Assembly (NCBI RefSeq): GCF_000236905.1
Contig: NC_016520.1
Coordinates: 992,001 to 1,056,000 of the forward strand
Reading direction: 5' to 3'
From: Tetrapisispora phaffii CBS 4417
Taxonomy: Eukaryota; Ascomycota; Saccharomycetes; Saccharomycetales; Saccharomycetaceae
Length of the DNA: 64,000 nt
Part shown: piece by piece, positions 21,701-30,430 of the stretch
How the letters are laid out: each line of letters opens with the position of its first letter
Position numbering within the stretch: the stretch's first letter is position 1
Notes under the pieces: generated by a model
What the model was told of the DNA's origin: nothing
Databases searched by the model: none
Seen by the model: the letters and a program-made list of their open reading frames with translations, nothing else
Made by a program: the position numbers and the translations under genes

Positions 21701-24700
21701 ATGCTTTATATTGATTCCAATTAATAAAATTTGATAAAGCACCGATGGTTTCTAAAGATTCTTGTGAAATAGAAGAATATTTTTCCTCTTTAGTGAAAAC
21801 ATAATGTTCAATAATAGGGATCAAATAATGTGAAATACTTGCAGAACTTAGTTTATCACCATACTCTTTTAATCTTCTAATTGCTCTTTGACGACGGTGT
21901 AATTGAATGCTGTAAATATTGTTGAAAAAGTTAGCTTCTTCGTCATTATTATACAATAAAACTTTCATATCTTCCAGGTCAGTATAGTACACTGAGTTGG
22001 TTACAATATAAGCAACGATTGAGATATATTCACCCTGAATTTCTTCATCATATTTTCTCAAACCAGAACGTATATGTACCATCATTACAGATTTTAGAAC
22101 TGCGACGGATTTCGCAGCATTTTCAACATTCGATTTTTCATTAATATAGTCAATAAATTTTTTAATCAAATGCGTCGCATTTGCTCTTAGAGCCAATTCC
22201 TCATTGTTATTTATATAATACAAACTGGTGTATAGAATAGGTAACCATTCATTTTCCGTCAGATCCTTGTAGCGATGATCTGTAATTTGTTTGTATGCTG
22301 AAAGTATTGTTGGGAAATCATATTCAAGGATACGCCTCTGTGAATAAGAATTTAATTTAATTAATAGTTCAGTCGTTTGTTGAATATCATGGAATCTATG
22401 TGCTATATTAGTCATGATATTGTTCAAAGCTAGCCTATGTTCCCTTTCATTGAAAGTTCTATAAAAACTTGCTATTACTTTATAGAGATTTTCTATATCC
22501 TCCCATAAAGAATCGTAATCAATTATTAAATTGCCCACAACCTTCAAAATTTTTAGAACGTCGTTACTACGTATCCTCTTCAAATTAGAATCTAGTATGT
22601 TGGTCAAAGAATCGACAAAATACTTCCGGGTTTCATTATCTTGTACATAGCCGGCCTTTGTTATATTCAATAGTAAATCAATAGCAACTGACACTGAATC
22701 AGTATTTGTTAATTTATTGTATAACTCAGGAAGAACTTTTAAACATGTTGAAGCAATCAGAGTAACCAATTCAATATATGAGCTTTCCTCTGATGGGTTT
22801 ACTACAATATTATTTGATGCTTCGAGAAGGACCATGATTACAGATTCCTTTGCCTTGGTGTTCATTAATGTATTCATTAGAGCCCTAGTTGCTGAGAAGT
22901 CATCCATACATAAAAATGGATATAATTCCTTTTTAGTACTCCAGTACGTAATTATATTCATTATGGCTGAAGTTTGTTGTAAATTCTCATCCATAAATTT
23001 GGGTAAACGTGGTTTAATTACTATTTCATAAATAGAATTTCTGTATGGATCCCAGTTTAGAGTCTCTCCCATATATTGGAAGACACTATCTAAACATTTC
23101 ATACCTTGTTGTCTTAATTGCGTAGCAATTTTCAGTTCTGATACTTCTTCTGTTGAATTTGAAATAACATAGTTAGAAGCAGCAATAGAATAAAGAAGAG
23201 GGTGAATTAAAGTTTCAATGACTGAAGGAAAGTTTGAACCTAAAACAGAAAATGAGTTTTTTACAATATTAACAAACCCTATCATTCTTTTCATTGTGCT
23301 GATGGACATTTCACTCTCAATAATATTGTTGCCATTTAAGAAGTAATACTCACTATCAAATCTATTACTACCTAATTTGAAGAAGTCAATAATATATTGG
23401 GTTTTTAGAGTTGGTAGAATAGAAATAACGGCATTTTTACGACTTTTTTTAACACCACTACCGTTGGCAATTTGTGCTCTACCAAATATGATTCGCAAGA
23501 CGTACGTCATTAACGTTTCTTCATCTGAATCTTCTACCATTTTGGCATTATCTGTAGCAGCAAACTTAGAAATTTCATCTCTGAATAGAGTGTCATCTAA
23601 TAAATTTTTAAGTAAATTCCTATATTTCACTGAAATTGGTTCTTTGAATGGAAACACAGCATCCAATGCTAATTTCTGTACATCATTGTTACCACTACTC
23701 AATAGGAACATTAATCTCGAATGAACTTCATCTGATTTAAATATTGATTTCGGATTTTTAAACTTTGCAAAAACCTTTAGTAGAGAATTTCTGTCCATAT
23801 CAGACCATTTAGAAGCATTCATAAATGTAAGCTGTTCTTCATCTTCATCAATTTTCTCAACAGAACTACCATCATTCAATAAAAATGGTACAACATCCTT
23901 AGAATGACGTTCGACTAGTGATGGCATCAAGGACATAACTTTAAGCGCCTGTGATCTGATTGGTATTGGGAATATCAAATTTCCTCTTCTCTCTTTGGAA
24001 ATATCAATTATGGATGCATCAGAAAAGTTGAATTTTAACCATATATTAGACAATCTGACCAATAAATCGTTAAATCTTGTAACTCTTACAGTCCATGCAT
24101 CAATATCAGAGTCGTCTTGCATACCAGTGTCGTAATATTTTAACTGATATTCATTATCTGGAGCAATCAAAATTTGTTTAATTAGATTCCACATCAAATC
24201 TTGGTTAACTGAGTAAATATTTGGTAAAATTTCAAAGACTCCTTCCCAAACTGGGGAAAAACGTATTGTTAACAGACCAAATAAATAGTTGAAAAAGACT
24301 TTTGTAACAAAATCATCAGTAGTTACAGATTGGTATACTTCACCCATTTTTCTAATTCTTACCGTAATATCACGAGCATTTTGTAAAGTTAAAGGTATTT
24401 CCTCTATTATTTTGCATTCATTCAACAAATTTGGTGTTTCGTATCCTTGAAGTTCTAAAAGTTTAGATAATAATATCATCGTTTCATAACGAATTTTGGA
24501 ATCAGGTAATGATAAATTTGTGATTAAAGCTAAAATTGAATCATTAAAACTTTTTAATATAGCACTTATTGAGTCTTTTGTTTCTAAAGACTCAATAAAA
24601 TGACGGAATCCGGCAATAAAAAATCCACTGTTCTTAAAATGTTCGATATGCAAAAAAATTTTGGTCAGTAACTCACAAGTTTGAGTTTCCTTCAGTGTGT

Positions 24701-26270
24701 TAGTCAAAAACAATAACTTTCCGAATACATCTTTCGTAAAATCATTAATCACCTTAAGATTTACTAATTCTGTCAATTTATTAAATATTATTTCTGAATC
24801 GATCTTTTTGCTATATCTCAAAAGAATAGAATTACAAAATATGTCATATAATCCTTGTTCAGAAGTGACATCCAATTCATTTATATTTTTTAATGCGAAA
24901 TCACTAAAATCATCTGACAAGTTGATATTTAACTTATTATTCATGTCCGGTGTACCTTCTAATTGCAATAAAAATAATGATAGCTTTGTTACATTTTCTT
25001 TCCATCTGTTATTAACATATTTTTGTAAATATCTAGAGCCATTAAAAGAAATAACTTTTTCACTGCTGACATCCAATGCACATGAAAAAAATTCAATAAA
25101 ATATTCATGGTTGTTAGTCAAATAAAAGTCAAAAATCTTTTTATGAAATGTAGTCATGGATTTAATATCACAATTACGGAACAATGTTGCAAATAAAAAC
25201 GATAATGCCTTTTGATCTAAAAAGGAGGCATCTCCTAAACTAATGATTTTACCAACTAATTTTGTAATCACATCCCAACTTGGAACCTTTTTACCACTTT
25301 CCGAAAATGATAAGACGCAAATCAGTTTAATAGATGCATTTGAAGTTTTAACAGATAAATTTTCATCTAATATATCTGTAACCCCATTATATAAGGGAAT
25401 TAAATTTTCAGAAGAGCCAAATTTTGAAATATTTAACCATATGTCACACAATAAAGCAGTACTTTCTTCATTTTCTGGATCAGTCAGAGTATTTTCTATC
25501 AAAAGGCTGTAAATAACCTTAGCCTTGGAGTGTAATGATTCTTGAATGGATGTTAATGATTCCGTATATAATGTCACTAACCCATCATATAATTGTTTAC
25601 CTTCAGACTCTTTTAATTGATTAAGAGAAAAGGAAATAAAATTACTTAAATTTTTTGAATTGGATTTTCTGATCAAATATGACATAGCTTCAGCTGAGAA
25701 TCTTGATAAATATTCTTTTGAATGTGACAACAATGGAAATAATAAAGTATATGTTGGTATTAAATCTTCACTCAATAATTTTGATAAATATTTAAAAATG
25801 TAAGCCAAACAGTTAAATCCCCACTCAAATACAGAAGTCTTTTCAAAATTAATTGCTTCATCCAACATGTTGATCAAAGAAGTGACGGTTTGTCCGTAAT
25901 AAGGCATGAAATCAGGACCTAAATCATGGCAAAGTTGAGCCAACATGTCAAGTAGTGGCTGTAAAGAGTTGTCATCATGCATATCGATATATTTTGTAAG
26001 GGTATTTATAATATCTTTCTGATGAAACAAGATCTGTGGCAAAGTTTGAATATTTGATTCTATTTCATCGCTAAATTTAGCAAAATTAGCACTTAAATTA
26101 ATTTCTTTCCAATGATCAAAAGAGGCTAATAAGTGAGATGTCTCGACATAATCGTAAGCCCTTTTTGTTAAATTTCTAGCTGGCTCAATTTTAAGATCAT
26201 CGATCTTAGCCTTGAAAGACGAATATCTATATCTTTTGGTAGTTTTGGTTGTAACTTTTTGTTTAGCCAT
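18798..26270 (-). CDS. UTP20: Utp20, SSU processome HEAT-repeat scaffold
   Basis: A 2490-residue protein, essentially the length of S. cerevisiae Utp20 (YBL004W, 2493 aa). Utp20 is an essential nucleolar component of the small-subunit processome, needed for 18S rRNA maturation and bound late to pre-40S particles. The protein is almost wholly alpha-helical HEAT-like repeats; no catalytic motif is expected or seen. The N-terminus (MAKQKVTTKTTKRYRYSSFK) and the last 60 residues (many Arg/Lys, including KLKRHTRSREKRKF) are strongly basic, as for RNA-bound nucleolar proteins. The frame is open throughout. A PAC plus RRPE pair about 260 bp upstream fits ribosome-biogenesis co-regulation. The 3' end lies 264 bp from the centromere CDEIII end. 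Confidence 0.95.
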   Translation of the reverse strand: MAKQKVTTKTTKRYRYSSFKAKIDDLKIEPARNLTKRAYDYVETSHLLASFDHWKEINLSANFAKFSDEIESNIQTLPQILFHQKDIINTLTKYIDMHDDNSLQPLLDMLAQLCHDLGPDFMPYYGQTVTSLINMLDEAINFEKTSVFEWGFNCLAYIFKYLSKLLSEDLIPTYTLLFPLLSHSKEYLSRFSAEAMSYLIRKSNSKNLSNFISFSLNQLKESEGKQLYDGLVTLYTESLTSIQESLHSKAKVIYSLLIENTLTDPENEESTALLCDIWLNISKFGSSENLIPLYNGVTDILDENLSVKTSNASIKLICVLSFSESGKKVPSWDVITKLVGKIISLGDASFLDQKALSFLFATLFRNCDIKSMTTFHKKIFDFYLTNNHEYFIEFFSCALDVSSEKVISFNGSRYLQKYVNNRWKENVTKLSLFLLQLEGTPDMNNKLNINLSDDFSDFALKNINELDVTSEQGLYDIFCNSILLRYSKKIDSEIIFNKLTELVNLKVINDFTKDVFGKLLFLTNTLKETQTCELLTKIFLHIEHFKNSGFFIAGFRHFIESLETKDSISAILKSFNDSILALITNLSLPDSKIRYETMILLSKLLELQGYETPNLLNECKIIEEIPLTLQNARDITVRIRKMGEVYQSVTTDDFVTKVFFNYLFGLLTIRFSPVWEGVFEILPNIYSVNQDLMWNLIKQILIAPDNEYQLKYYDTGMQDDSDIDAWTVRVTRFNDLLVRLSNIWLKFNFSDASIIDISKERRGNLIFPIPIRSQALKVMSLMPSLVERHSKDVVPFLLNDGSSVEKIDEDEEQLTFMNASKWSDMDRNSLLKVFAKFKNPKSIFKSDEVHSRLMFLLSSGNNDVQKLALDAVFPFKEPISVKYRNLLKNLLDDTLFRDEISKFAATDNAKMVEDSDEETLMTYVLRIIFGRAQIANGSGVKKSRKNAVISILPTLKTQYIIDFFKLGSNRFDSEYYFLNGNNIIESEMSISTMKRMIGFVNIVKNSFSVLGSNFPSVIETLIHPLLYSIAASNYVISNSTEEVSELKIATQLRQQGMKCLDSVFQYMGETLNWDPYRNSIYEIVIKPRLPKFMDENLQQTSAIMNIITYWSTKKELYPFLCMDDFSATRALMNTLMNTKAKESVIMVLLEASNNIVVNPSEESSYIELVTLIASTCLKVLPELYNKLTNTDSVSVAIDLLLNITKAGYVQDNETRKYFVDSLTNILDSNLKRIRSNDVLKILKVVGNLIIDYDSLWEDIENLYKVIASFYRTFNEREHRLALNNIMTNIAHRFHDIQQTTELLIKLNSYSQRRILEYDFPTILSAYKQITDHRYKDLTENEWLPILYTSLYYINNNEELALRANATHLIKKFIDYINEKSNVENAAKSVAVLKSVMMVHIRSGLRKYDEEIQGEYISIVAYIVTNSVYYTDLEDMKVLLYNNDEEANFFNNIYSIQLHRRQRAIRRLKEYGDKLSSASISHYLIPIIEHYVFTKEEKYSSISQESLETIGALSNFINWNQYKALLRRYIAILKHKPDNLKESVLLINEVSVSIKNTLQSSRKVTESVMVLKNIPNNLSEIDSFVSNEIYPTLSKILGTRNTETIIERIPLSEALVNFVLGLETDSTSSLLPGILTSICQILRSKNDDLRDIVRKTLSKIAAIVGPEYLVFIIKELNSALQRGSQVHVLSYTVNYILKSMAQRLKHSDLDASARLLVNIIMEGIFGTTGQEKDSDNYHTNVKEVKSNKSYDTGEILSANISLPVFGTLIMPIRALLLERINLKSQNKLDELLRRYALGLNHNDDANSEEVLKLCYEMFEQSNVSTMRKKDNRSAEVQEKEDFFMVNLNSKTERVETGSTLYQDTMQKFSLDLLRTVLSKHTNLLNAVYVEGFIPLLKNTMVSEDESVLVSSFRVLILMVKLDLSEESEALFKNYARKILNIIKDSPSTSTELCQMGLKFLSSFIRHKDIELKNTALSYVLNRILPDLNEPSKQGLAFNFLKALIHKHIILPEIYDVIESVRKIVVTNHNKEIRDISRSVFYQFLMEYDQSKGRLEKQFKFMVDNLQYPTQEGRQSIMELINLIVMKANPALLAKISSSFFVALANVTFNDESPKCREMAANLLGNLLMKLDSESLKTIDKYLMAWLNQSQDINFLNLGMRIYKIYLSNLGLGKNEALDALVIAKIKSILSNTGAGSDLPWDIIYTAMSVYSIYIQKTDAVYEEDFSSTWENIISTLLYPHAWVRLSAGRLIHHLITNLGKFKKQFDDYEIQTIAHRILHQLSAPSISESLSATAIKILVTIAKKWSENGTMYINKNDLTSSERTTEYIDALDYLVSRASSIIRSEENHNESFMSKKSCIQLLAMLLQIVNVSQLESLAEKIILALYINTEGSTYTRLSEDQETLQNLANECMQMLESKLSVSSFTSAYSSAKYTISMRRQERRTKRSILAVTAPDVAANRKLKRHTRSREKRKFVKDDNGYYQQRNKQRKT

Positions 26271-26806
26271 TTTAACAACAGAGTATTGATAATTTCTATT
26301 AGTTTATCAATATTAATTCAGGTTTATTGACCAAGAGAAATAGGACGATATTTATATTTATGTATATGTATATGATTTATATTCTGCAATTTAAATATAT
26401 TTTTTAAACTAGAGAAAGTTGTTAAGTTTCTAATGCATCAATTAAAATATATTATTATTATGATAACATTAGTGTTCCATTTGGCTCTATTCTTACAGTA
26501 CTGGTGATAAATAATTTTCACATCTGCATCTCATCGCAAAAATTTTCACTTTTATTTCTTCGTTACCGAGCGCTAAAAATAAAAAGAATCCTTAAAGGTC
26601 ATTTTAAGGACCTTTTAAATTACCCGTATTGATTATATTTAATACTAACATTCATTCAATCCTTGATGACTGAAACAAAGCTTAGTAGTGCCTAGTTGAA
26701 ACTATACAGTTAATAATGAACCCAAATTAAGATGCTCTATATATTCATTTTATAAATTTTGAATATAAATAATAATATTTGATTTTACGTACTTGTTGCA
26801 TTTTTT
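26271..26806. other. UTP20 promoter and MCD1 3' flank
   Basis: The 536-bp spacer between tandem genes UTP20 and MCD1 (both on the minus strand). It contains the PAC/RRPE pair listed separately and little else that I recognise. Confidence 0.6.
26528..26548 (-). promoter_or_regulatory. PAC and RRPE ribosome-biogenesis elements
   Basis: On the minus strand GCGATGAGAT (26528-26537) is a full match to the PAC consensus GCGATGAGNT, bound by Dot6/Tod6. Directly next to it TGAAAATTTTT (26538-26548) matches the RRPE, bound by Stb3. The pair is typical of ribosome-biogenesis genes, and here it lies about 260 bp upstream of the UTP20 start. Confidence 0.88.
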
Positions 26807-28690
26807 TTAAGCTTCAACAAATTTTTCGTATAGAGGAGATCTGCTTTGAATATTAATTGATCCAAACGTCTCATCTTGATGAAGATCAACACAACCTGCT
26901 GTGGCTAATGATAACATTTCAAAAAAGTCTTTACTGGCTTCATGTTTACTTATAGGTATGTTAGAATCATCGAATTTTTTATTGTGATTTGATCTCAAAA
27001 GATCACCGAATGATAATTTGTCATTATCGATAAACTGGTTTCTCAACAATTCTGCCATTTCTGTTGTATTTTTAGAAACTACTTCCCCTGACACTAATTT
27101 AACCTTAGCATCATCATGCATGGTTATAATTAAATTATCAGCAGATACATCTGTTTCTGGATATGATAAATCTGCATTGAGTTGCAATAGATGGTCACTC
27201 TCATCTTCATTGTCATCATTAGAAACAACGTCATTATTTTCAATCACAGATGCACTAATCATATCATCTTCCACAAAACTTAAATTCATATCAAGATCAT
27301 TCTCATTCTCGTTATTTAATTTGAATCTTTTAGAATCAAATTGGATATAATTTTTTACAATACTTGATGGAATATAATTTAGACTTTGTACAATGTCATC
27401 ATTTAATCTTTTTTCTGTCATTCTTTCTAAGTAAGCTTTTGAAGAACTTTGATCATAATTTGTTGGCATCGCAGTCTCCTCGTCGCTATTATCACGTCTT
27501 ACTATTTCGTCTTTCAATTCTATTTCTACATCTTCAACTAATTTTCTCGCATTTGTTAATTCGGAATGCTTAAGAGGCTTCTGCTTTTTAATTGAATTTA
27601 ATCTACTTTTCTCTGAATTTGATAAATTATCTTCTTCTTCTTCCGCCATAAGCTCCTCTTCTGCTATTAAATCTTTGCCAATGTCTAAGTCAAAGCCAAA
27701 ATCTGTTGGTTGTTCTACCTGACTTGCAATACTTGCCCTTCTGCCTAATTCGATAGATCTGTCTAGATTATTATCATTGTTATCATTTGGTTTGCCATTG
27801 GATTCCGTTATACCTAAATCCCAGTCCACATCATCATTAATTCCAACGTTTTCAGAATCTAATGCGAAATCAGAATCGTGGATTAGATGTGAACGTTTTT
27901 CAATATCAGTATCTAGCCTACTATTTTGTGATAAATGTGAACCAGTACCTTCAATCCAACTTCCACTTTTTGAACCAGTATCATTATTTTTATCGCTCGT
28001 CATATTATCATGATTTTCTTCATATAAATCAAAATCTAAATCTAAAGCAGAAGAGTGGTAATTTTCTAAATCATTATCAGGATTAAATCTTCTACCAATT
28101 TCAATTGAAGTATCCCATGCCATATTACTGTTATTATTTGTGAAGTTGTTATCTAAAGCAGCACCTGTTACTTTTCGTTGCATAGAATTATTATCATTGA
28201 TATCATTTGTATTCAAGCCTTCTGGTATGGTTGTTTCATTTAAAAATTCCAATCCTGGGGTGCTTAACACGTCATTTTCAGTGACTTGATCTTGTAAAAA
28301 CAATTGATCTATTCTAGCAATGGTATTTTCTTTACTTAATGTCATAGAGATTCTTTGGTTTGATTTAAAAAGAGAACTTATTTTGATTAAAGCATCTTTA
28401 ATATCGGATAATAAGAAAGTAGCTTGTTTCGAATAAACTCTGACAATGCCTTGTAATAATTCACCAGAAGTTCTTAAAGTGATATTACTAATTGATTCTT
28501 CATCATTATTTAAATTGTCATTAAAGTTCTTTAAGCCTGAAATTTTTGCAATTTCACCGACAGACTCTGTAATGTTTGTTTGTAAAATAGAACCTCTTGA
28601 AATATTTGACATATTAGATGCTAACCAGATTTGTGCTAATGGTCCACTTTTGGTAGACAATTGAATAGTTGTGGAATATGGAGTTGACAT
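26807..28690 (-). CDS. MCD1: Mcd1/Scc1, cohesin kleisin subunit
   Basis: A 627-residue Rad21/Scc1 family protein (S. cerevisiae Mcd1, YDL003W, 566 aa). It closes the Smc1-Smc3 cohesin ring that holds sister chromatids together until separase cuts it at anaphase. The N-terminal kleisin domain is clear (SGPLAQIWLASNMSN, then LRTSGELLQGIVRVYSKQAT). The C-terminal winged helix is marked by ASKDFFEMLSLATAGCVDL. Two separase sites of the SxExGRR type are present: SIEIGRR at 195-201 and SIELGRR at 312-318. The open frame runs 10 codons further upstream, but without an ATG; ATG at 28688-28690 is the start. ATP16 lies upstream on the same strand, as in S. cerevisiae. An MCB box about 435 bp upstream predicts G1/S expression. 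Confidence 0.95.
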   Translation of the reverse strand: MSTPYSTTIQLSTKSGPLAQIWLASNMSNISRGSILQTNITESVGEIAKISGLKNFNDNLNNDEESISNITLRTSGELLQGIVRVYSKQATFLLSDIKDALIKISSLFKSNQRISMTLSKENTIARIDQLFLQDQVTENDVLSTPGLEFLNETTIPEGLNTNDINDNNSMQRKVTGAALDNNFTNNNSNMAWDTSIEIGRRFNPDNDLENYHSSALDLDFDLYEENHDNMTSDKNNDTGSKSGSWIEGTGSHLSQNSRLDTDIEKRSHLIHDSDFALDSENVGINDDVDWDLGITESNGKPNDNNDNNLDRSIELGRRASIASQVEQPTDFGFDLDIGKDLIAEEELMAEEEEDNLSNSEKSRLNSIKKQKPLKHSELTNARKLVEDVEIELKDEIVRRDNSDEETAMPTNYDQSSSKAYLERMTEKRLNDDIVQSLNYIPSSIVKNYIQFDSKRFKLNNENENDLDMNLSFVEDDMISASVIENNDVVSNDDNEDESDHLLQLNADLSYPETDVSADNLIITMHDDAKVKLVSGEVVSKNTTEMAELLRNQFIDNDKLSFGDLLRSNHNKKFDDSNIPISKHEASKDFFEMLSLATAGCVDLHQDETFGSINIQSRSPLYEKFVEA

Positions 28691-29124
28691 TATTTTAGCG
28701 ATTGTAAAGCCGTTGATCAAGCAATTGGATTATTAAATTGTATTGAGTAAAAAGAAATATAAAAGTAGCAATGTTTTGTAACCTTCTGTTTTTTTGATAG
28801 CAAATTATGTTAGTTTTTTTTATTGAAGTGGAAAGCTGATTAAACTTTTCTCTGTGTTTTTTCTCCTAACTTTTTTCGTTTCTTTAGTTTATTAAGTTGT
28901 CTTCTTTGTTAGTTGTCTTTTACTTAGGAATAAATTAGTAAAATAGCACAATTGAAATCTTAAATTTTGTATACCTTATTATTTCAAGTATGAAAATTGT
29001 ATAATATAATTTAATTAATATGAAGAGGGCTATACATCTAACAATTTATCAATTTTCATCTGGCATGTATATATATATATAGCTTAGATCAAGTTTGTTA
29101 TTTACATCTCGAGATTTCATTGAA

Positions 29125-29130
29125 ACGCGT
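29125..29130. promoter_or_regulatory. MCB box (ACGCGT) upstream of MCD1
   Basis: A palindromic ACGCGT, the binding site of MBF (Mbp1-Swi6), about 435 bp upstream of the MCD1 ATG. S. cerevisiae MCD1 peaks at G1/S, as expected of an MBF target. A GGCGAAA motif on the minus strand at about 29157-29163 resembles a degenerate SCB. Confidence 0.7.
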
Positions 29131-29606
29131 AATGATTTCGAATTTTAAATTTTTGCGTTTCGCCAGAATAGGACAATAAATACTACAGCGTAACGAACGT
29201 ATTGAAAAAACTAAAAAATGGAGACAAAAAATAAGATATTTTACCACTACCACAGCAAGATCATTACCATATTATTATAGTAACAATTTATTCTATATAG
29301 TAAAGAAACAATAATGTTTTTCGTGAATTGCATTTAACTAAGTCTACCTGGCTGGTTATGTATATTTCAACAAATCATCTATCTTATTGTTTCACCTTGA
29401 ACGGGTTGTGCCTTTTATTCATCGGGCATATAAGAACATTGCTTTTAAAAAAGAAACCATCTATAGATAATGAGTTTGCTTTATTAATGTATATTAATTT
29501 TAATCATACAATTAATAGTTTAAACTTTATTAATCATATATATTAAGATTCTAGTATGCTGGCATATTCTACAGTTCTGTCTTTATGAAGTATATTTTAT
29601 TTTGTT

Positions 29607-29668
29607 AAAGAATATATATATGTATATATTTATATATATATTTGTATATATATTTGTATATATAAATT
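29607..29668. repeat. TA-rich simple repeat
   Basis: Runs of TA interrupted by TTTG and TGTA, including a short unit TATATATATTTGTA repeated in tandem. It is non-coding and lies downstream of ATP16. Confidence 0.7.
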
Positions 29669-29926
29669 TTAAAAAAGAGCTTGAATATTATAAAAACTGA
29701 CAGAAGATGTCATTGGATATTCACAGTAGTTTCAATAATCTCTTTATTATCAGCGATATTAAATTATATTATCATTATCATTTTATTATGTTTAATTGTA
29801 GTGATACTATCTCAATTTCCTTTGTTGTTGTGTTTTTTGCACTTGTCTTTCGTAAGAGAAAACTTTAAAAGAAGAAATAGACAAAGAATTAAAGTTGTAA
29901 TAAAACAACACACATTATTACTGAAA

Positions 29927-30430
29927 TTATTTTAATGCAGCTTCTAAGGCTTCCAAAACGTCAACCTGAATAGCAGCTTCAGCAGCGATTTTTTCATCTG
30001 AAGAAGTTTTATTCTTATTAGCCTCGACTAGTAAATTCTTAACATTTTCAATTGAGAAAGATTCTAATGGGAAAGCTTCGACAGAGGTAATGGATAAAGT
30101 TGAATTTGGTTGAACAGTAGCAAACCCACCAGAAACAAAGAACTTCTTTGGAGTTGAATTAGTGGCTTCTTCGAAAATTTCAACAACACCTGGGATTAAT
30201 TGTTCAGCCATTGGAACATGGTTTGCTAAAACACCAATTTGACCAGATTTAACAGGTAGATTAACCTGTGTGACAGTAACATCTTTAAACAAAATTTCAT
30301 GTGGTAACGCAAATTGTAGTTTCAATCCTGTGTTAAGCGCAGAAGAAGTAGCAGCATCTGCATAACAACGTTTAGCTGCAGAATTGATCAAACCTCTATT
30401 TAAAATAGTTCTTGAACTCAAACGAAACAT
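29927..30430 (-). CDS. ATP16: F1-ATP synthase delta subunit, mitochondrial
   Basis: A 167-residue homologue of Atp16 (YDL004W, 160 aa), the delta subunit of the central stalk of mitochondrial ATP synthase (bacterial epsilon type). The N-terminal 25 residues (MFRLSSRTILNRGLINSAAKRCYADA) form a basic presequence with no acidic residue before the cleavage region. The core keeps the family pattern LKLQFALPHE, VNLPVKSGQIGVLANHVP and KFFVSGGFATVQPNS. The C-terminal helical hairpin ends with AAIQVDVLEALEAALK. Adjacent MCD1 in the same orientation matches S. cerevisiae. A CCAAT (about 30723) lies in the upstream region and could be a Hap2/3/4/5 site, but single CCAAT boxes are weak evidence. Confidence 0.95.
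   Translation of the reverse strand: MFRLSSRTILNRGLINSAAKRCYADAATSSALNTGLKLQFALPHEILFKDVTVTQVNLPVKSGQIGVLANHVPMAEQLIPGVVEIFEEATNSTPKKFFVSGGFATVQPNSTLSITSVEAFPLESFSIENVKNLLVEANKNKTSSDEKIAAEAAIQVDVLEALEAALK

Larger units (their letters stand above)
28691..29926. other. MCD1 promoter and ATP16 3' flank
   Basis: About 1.2 kb between tandem genes. It carries the MCB box at 29125-29130 and a TA-rich simple repeat at about 29607-29668. A non-ATG open frame at 29681-29935 overlapping the ATP16 end is rejected. In S. cerevisiae NHP10 lies on the centromere side of MCD1 and is absent here. Confidence 0.6.
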
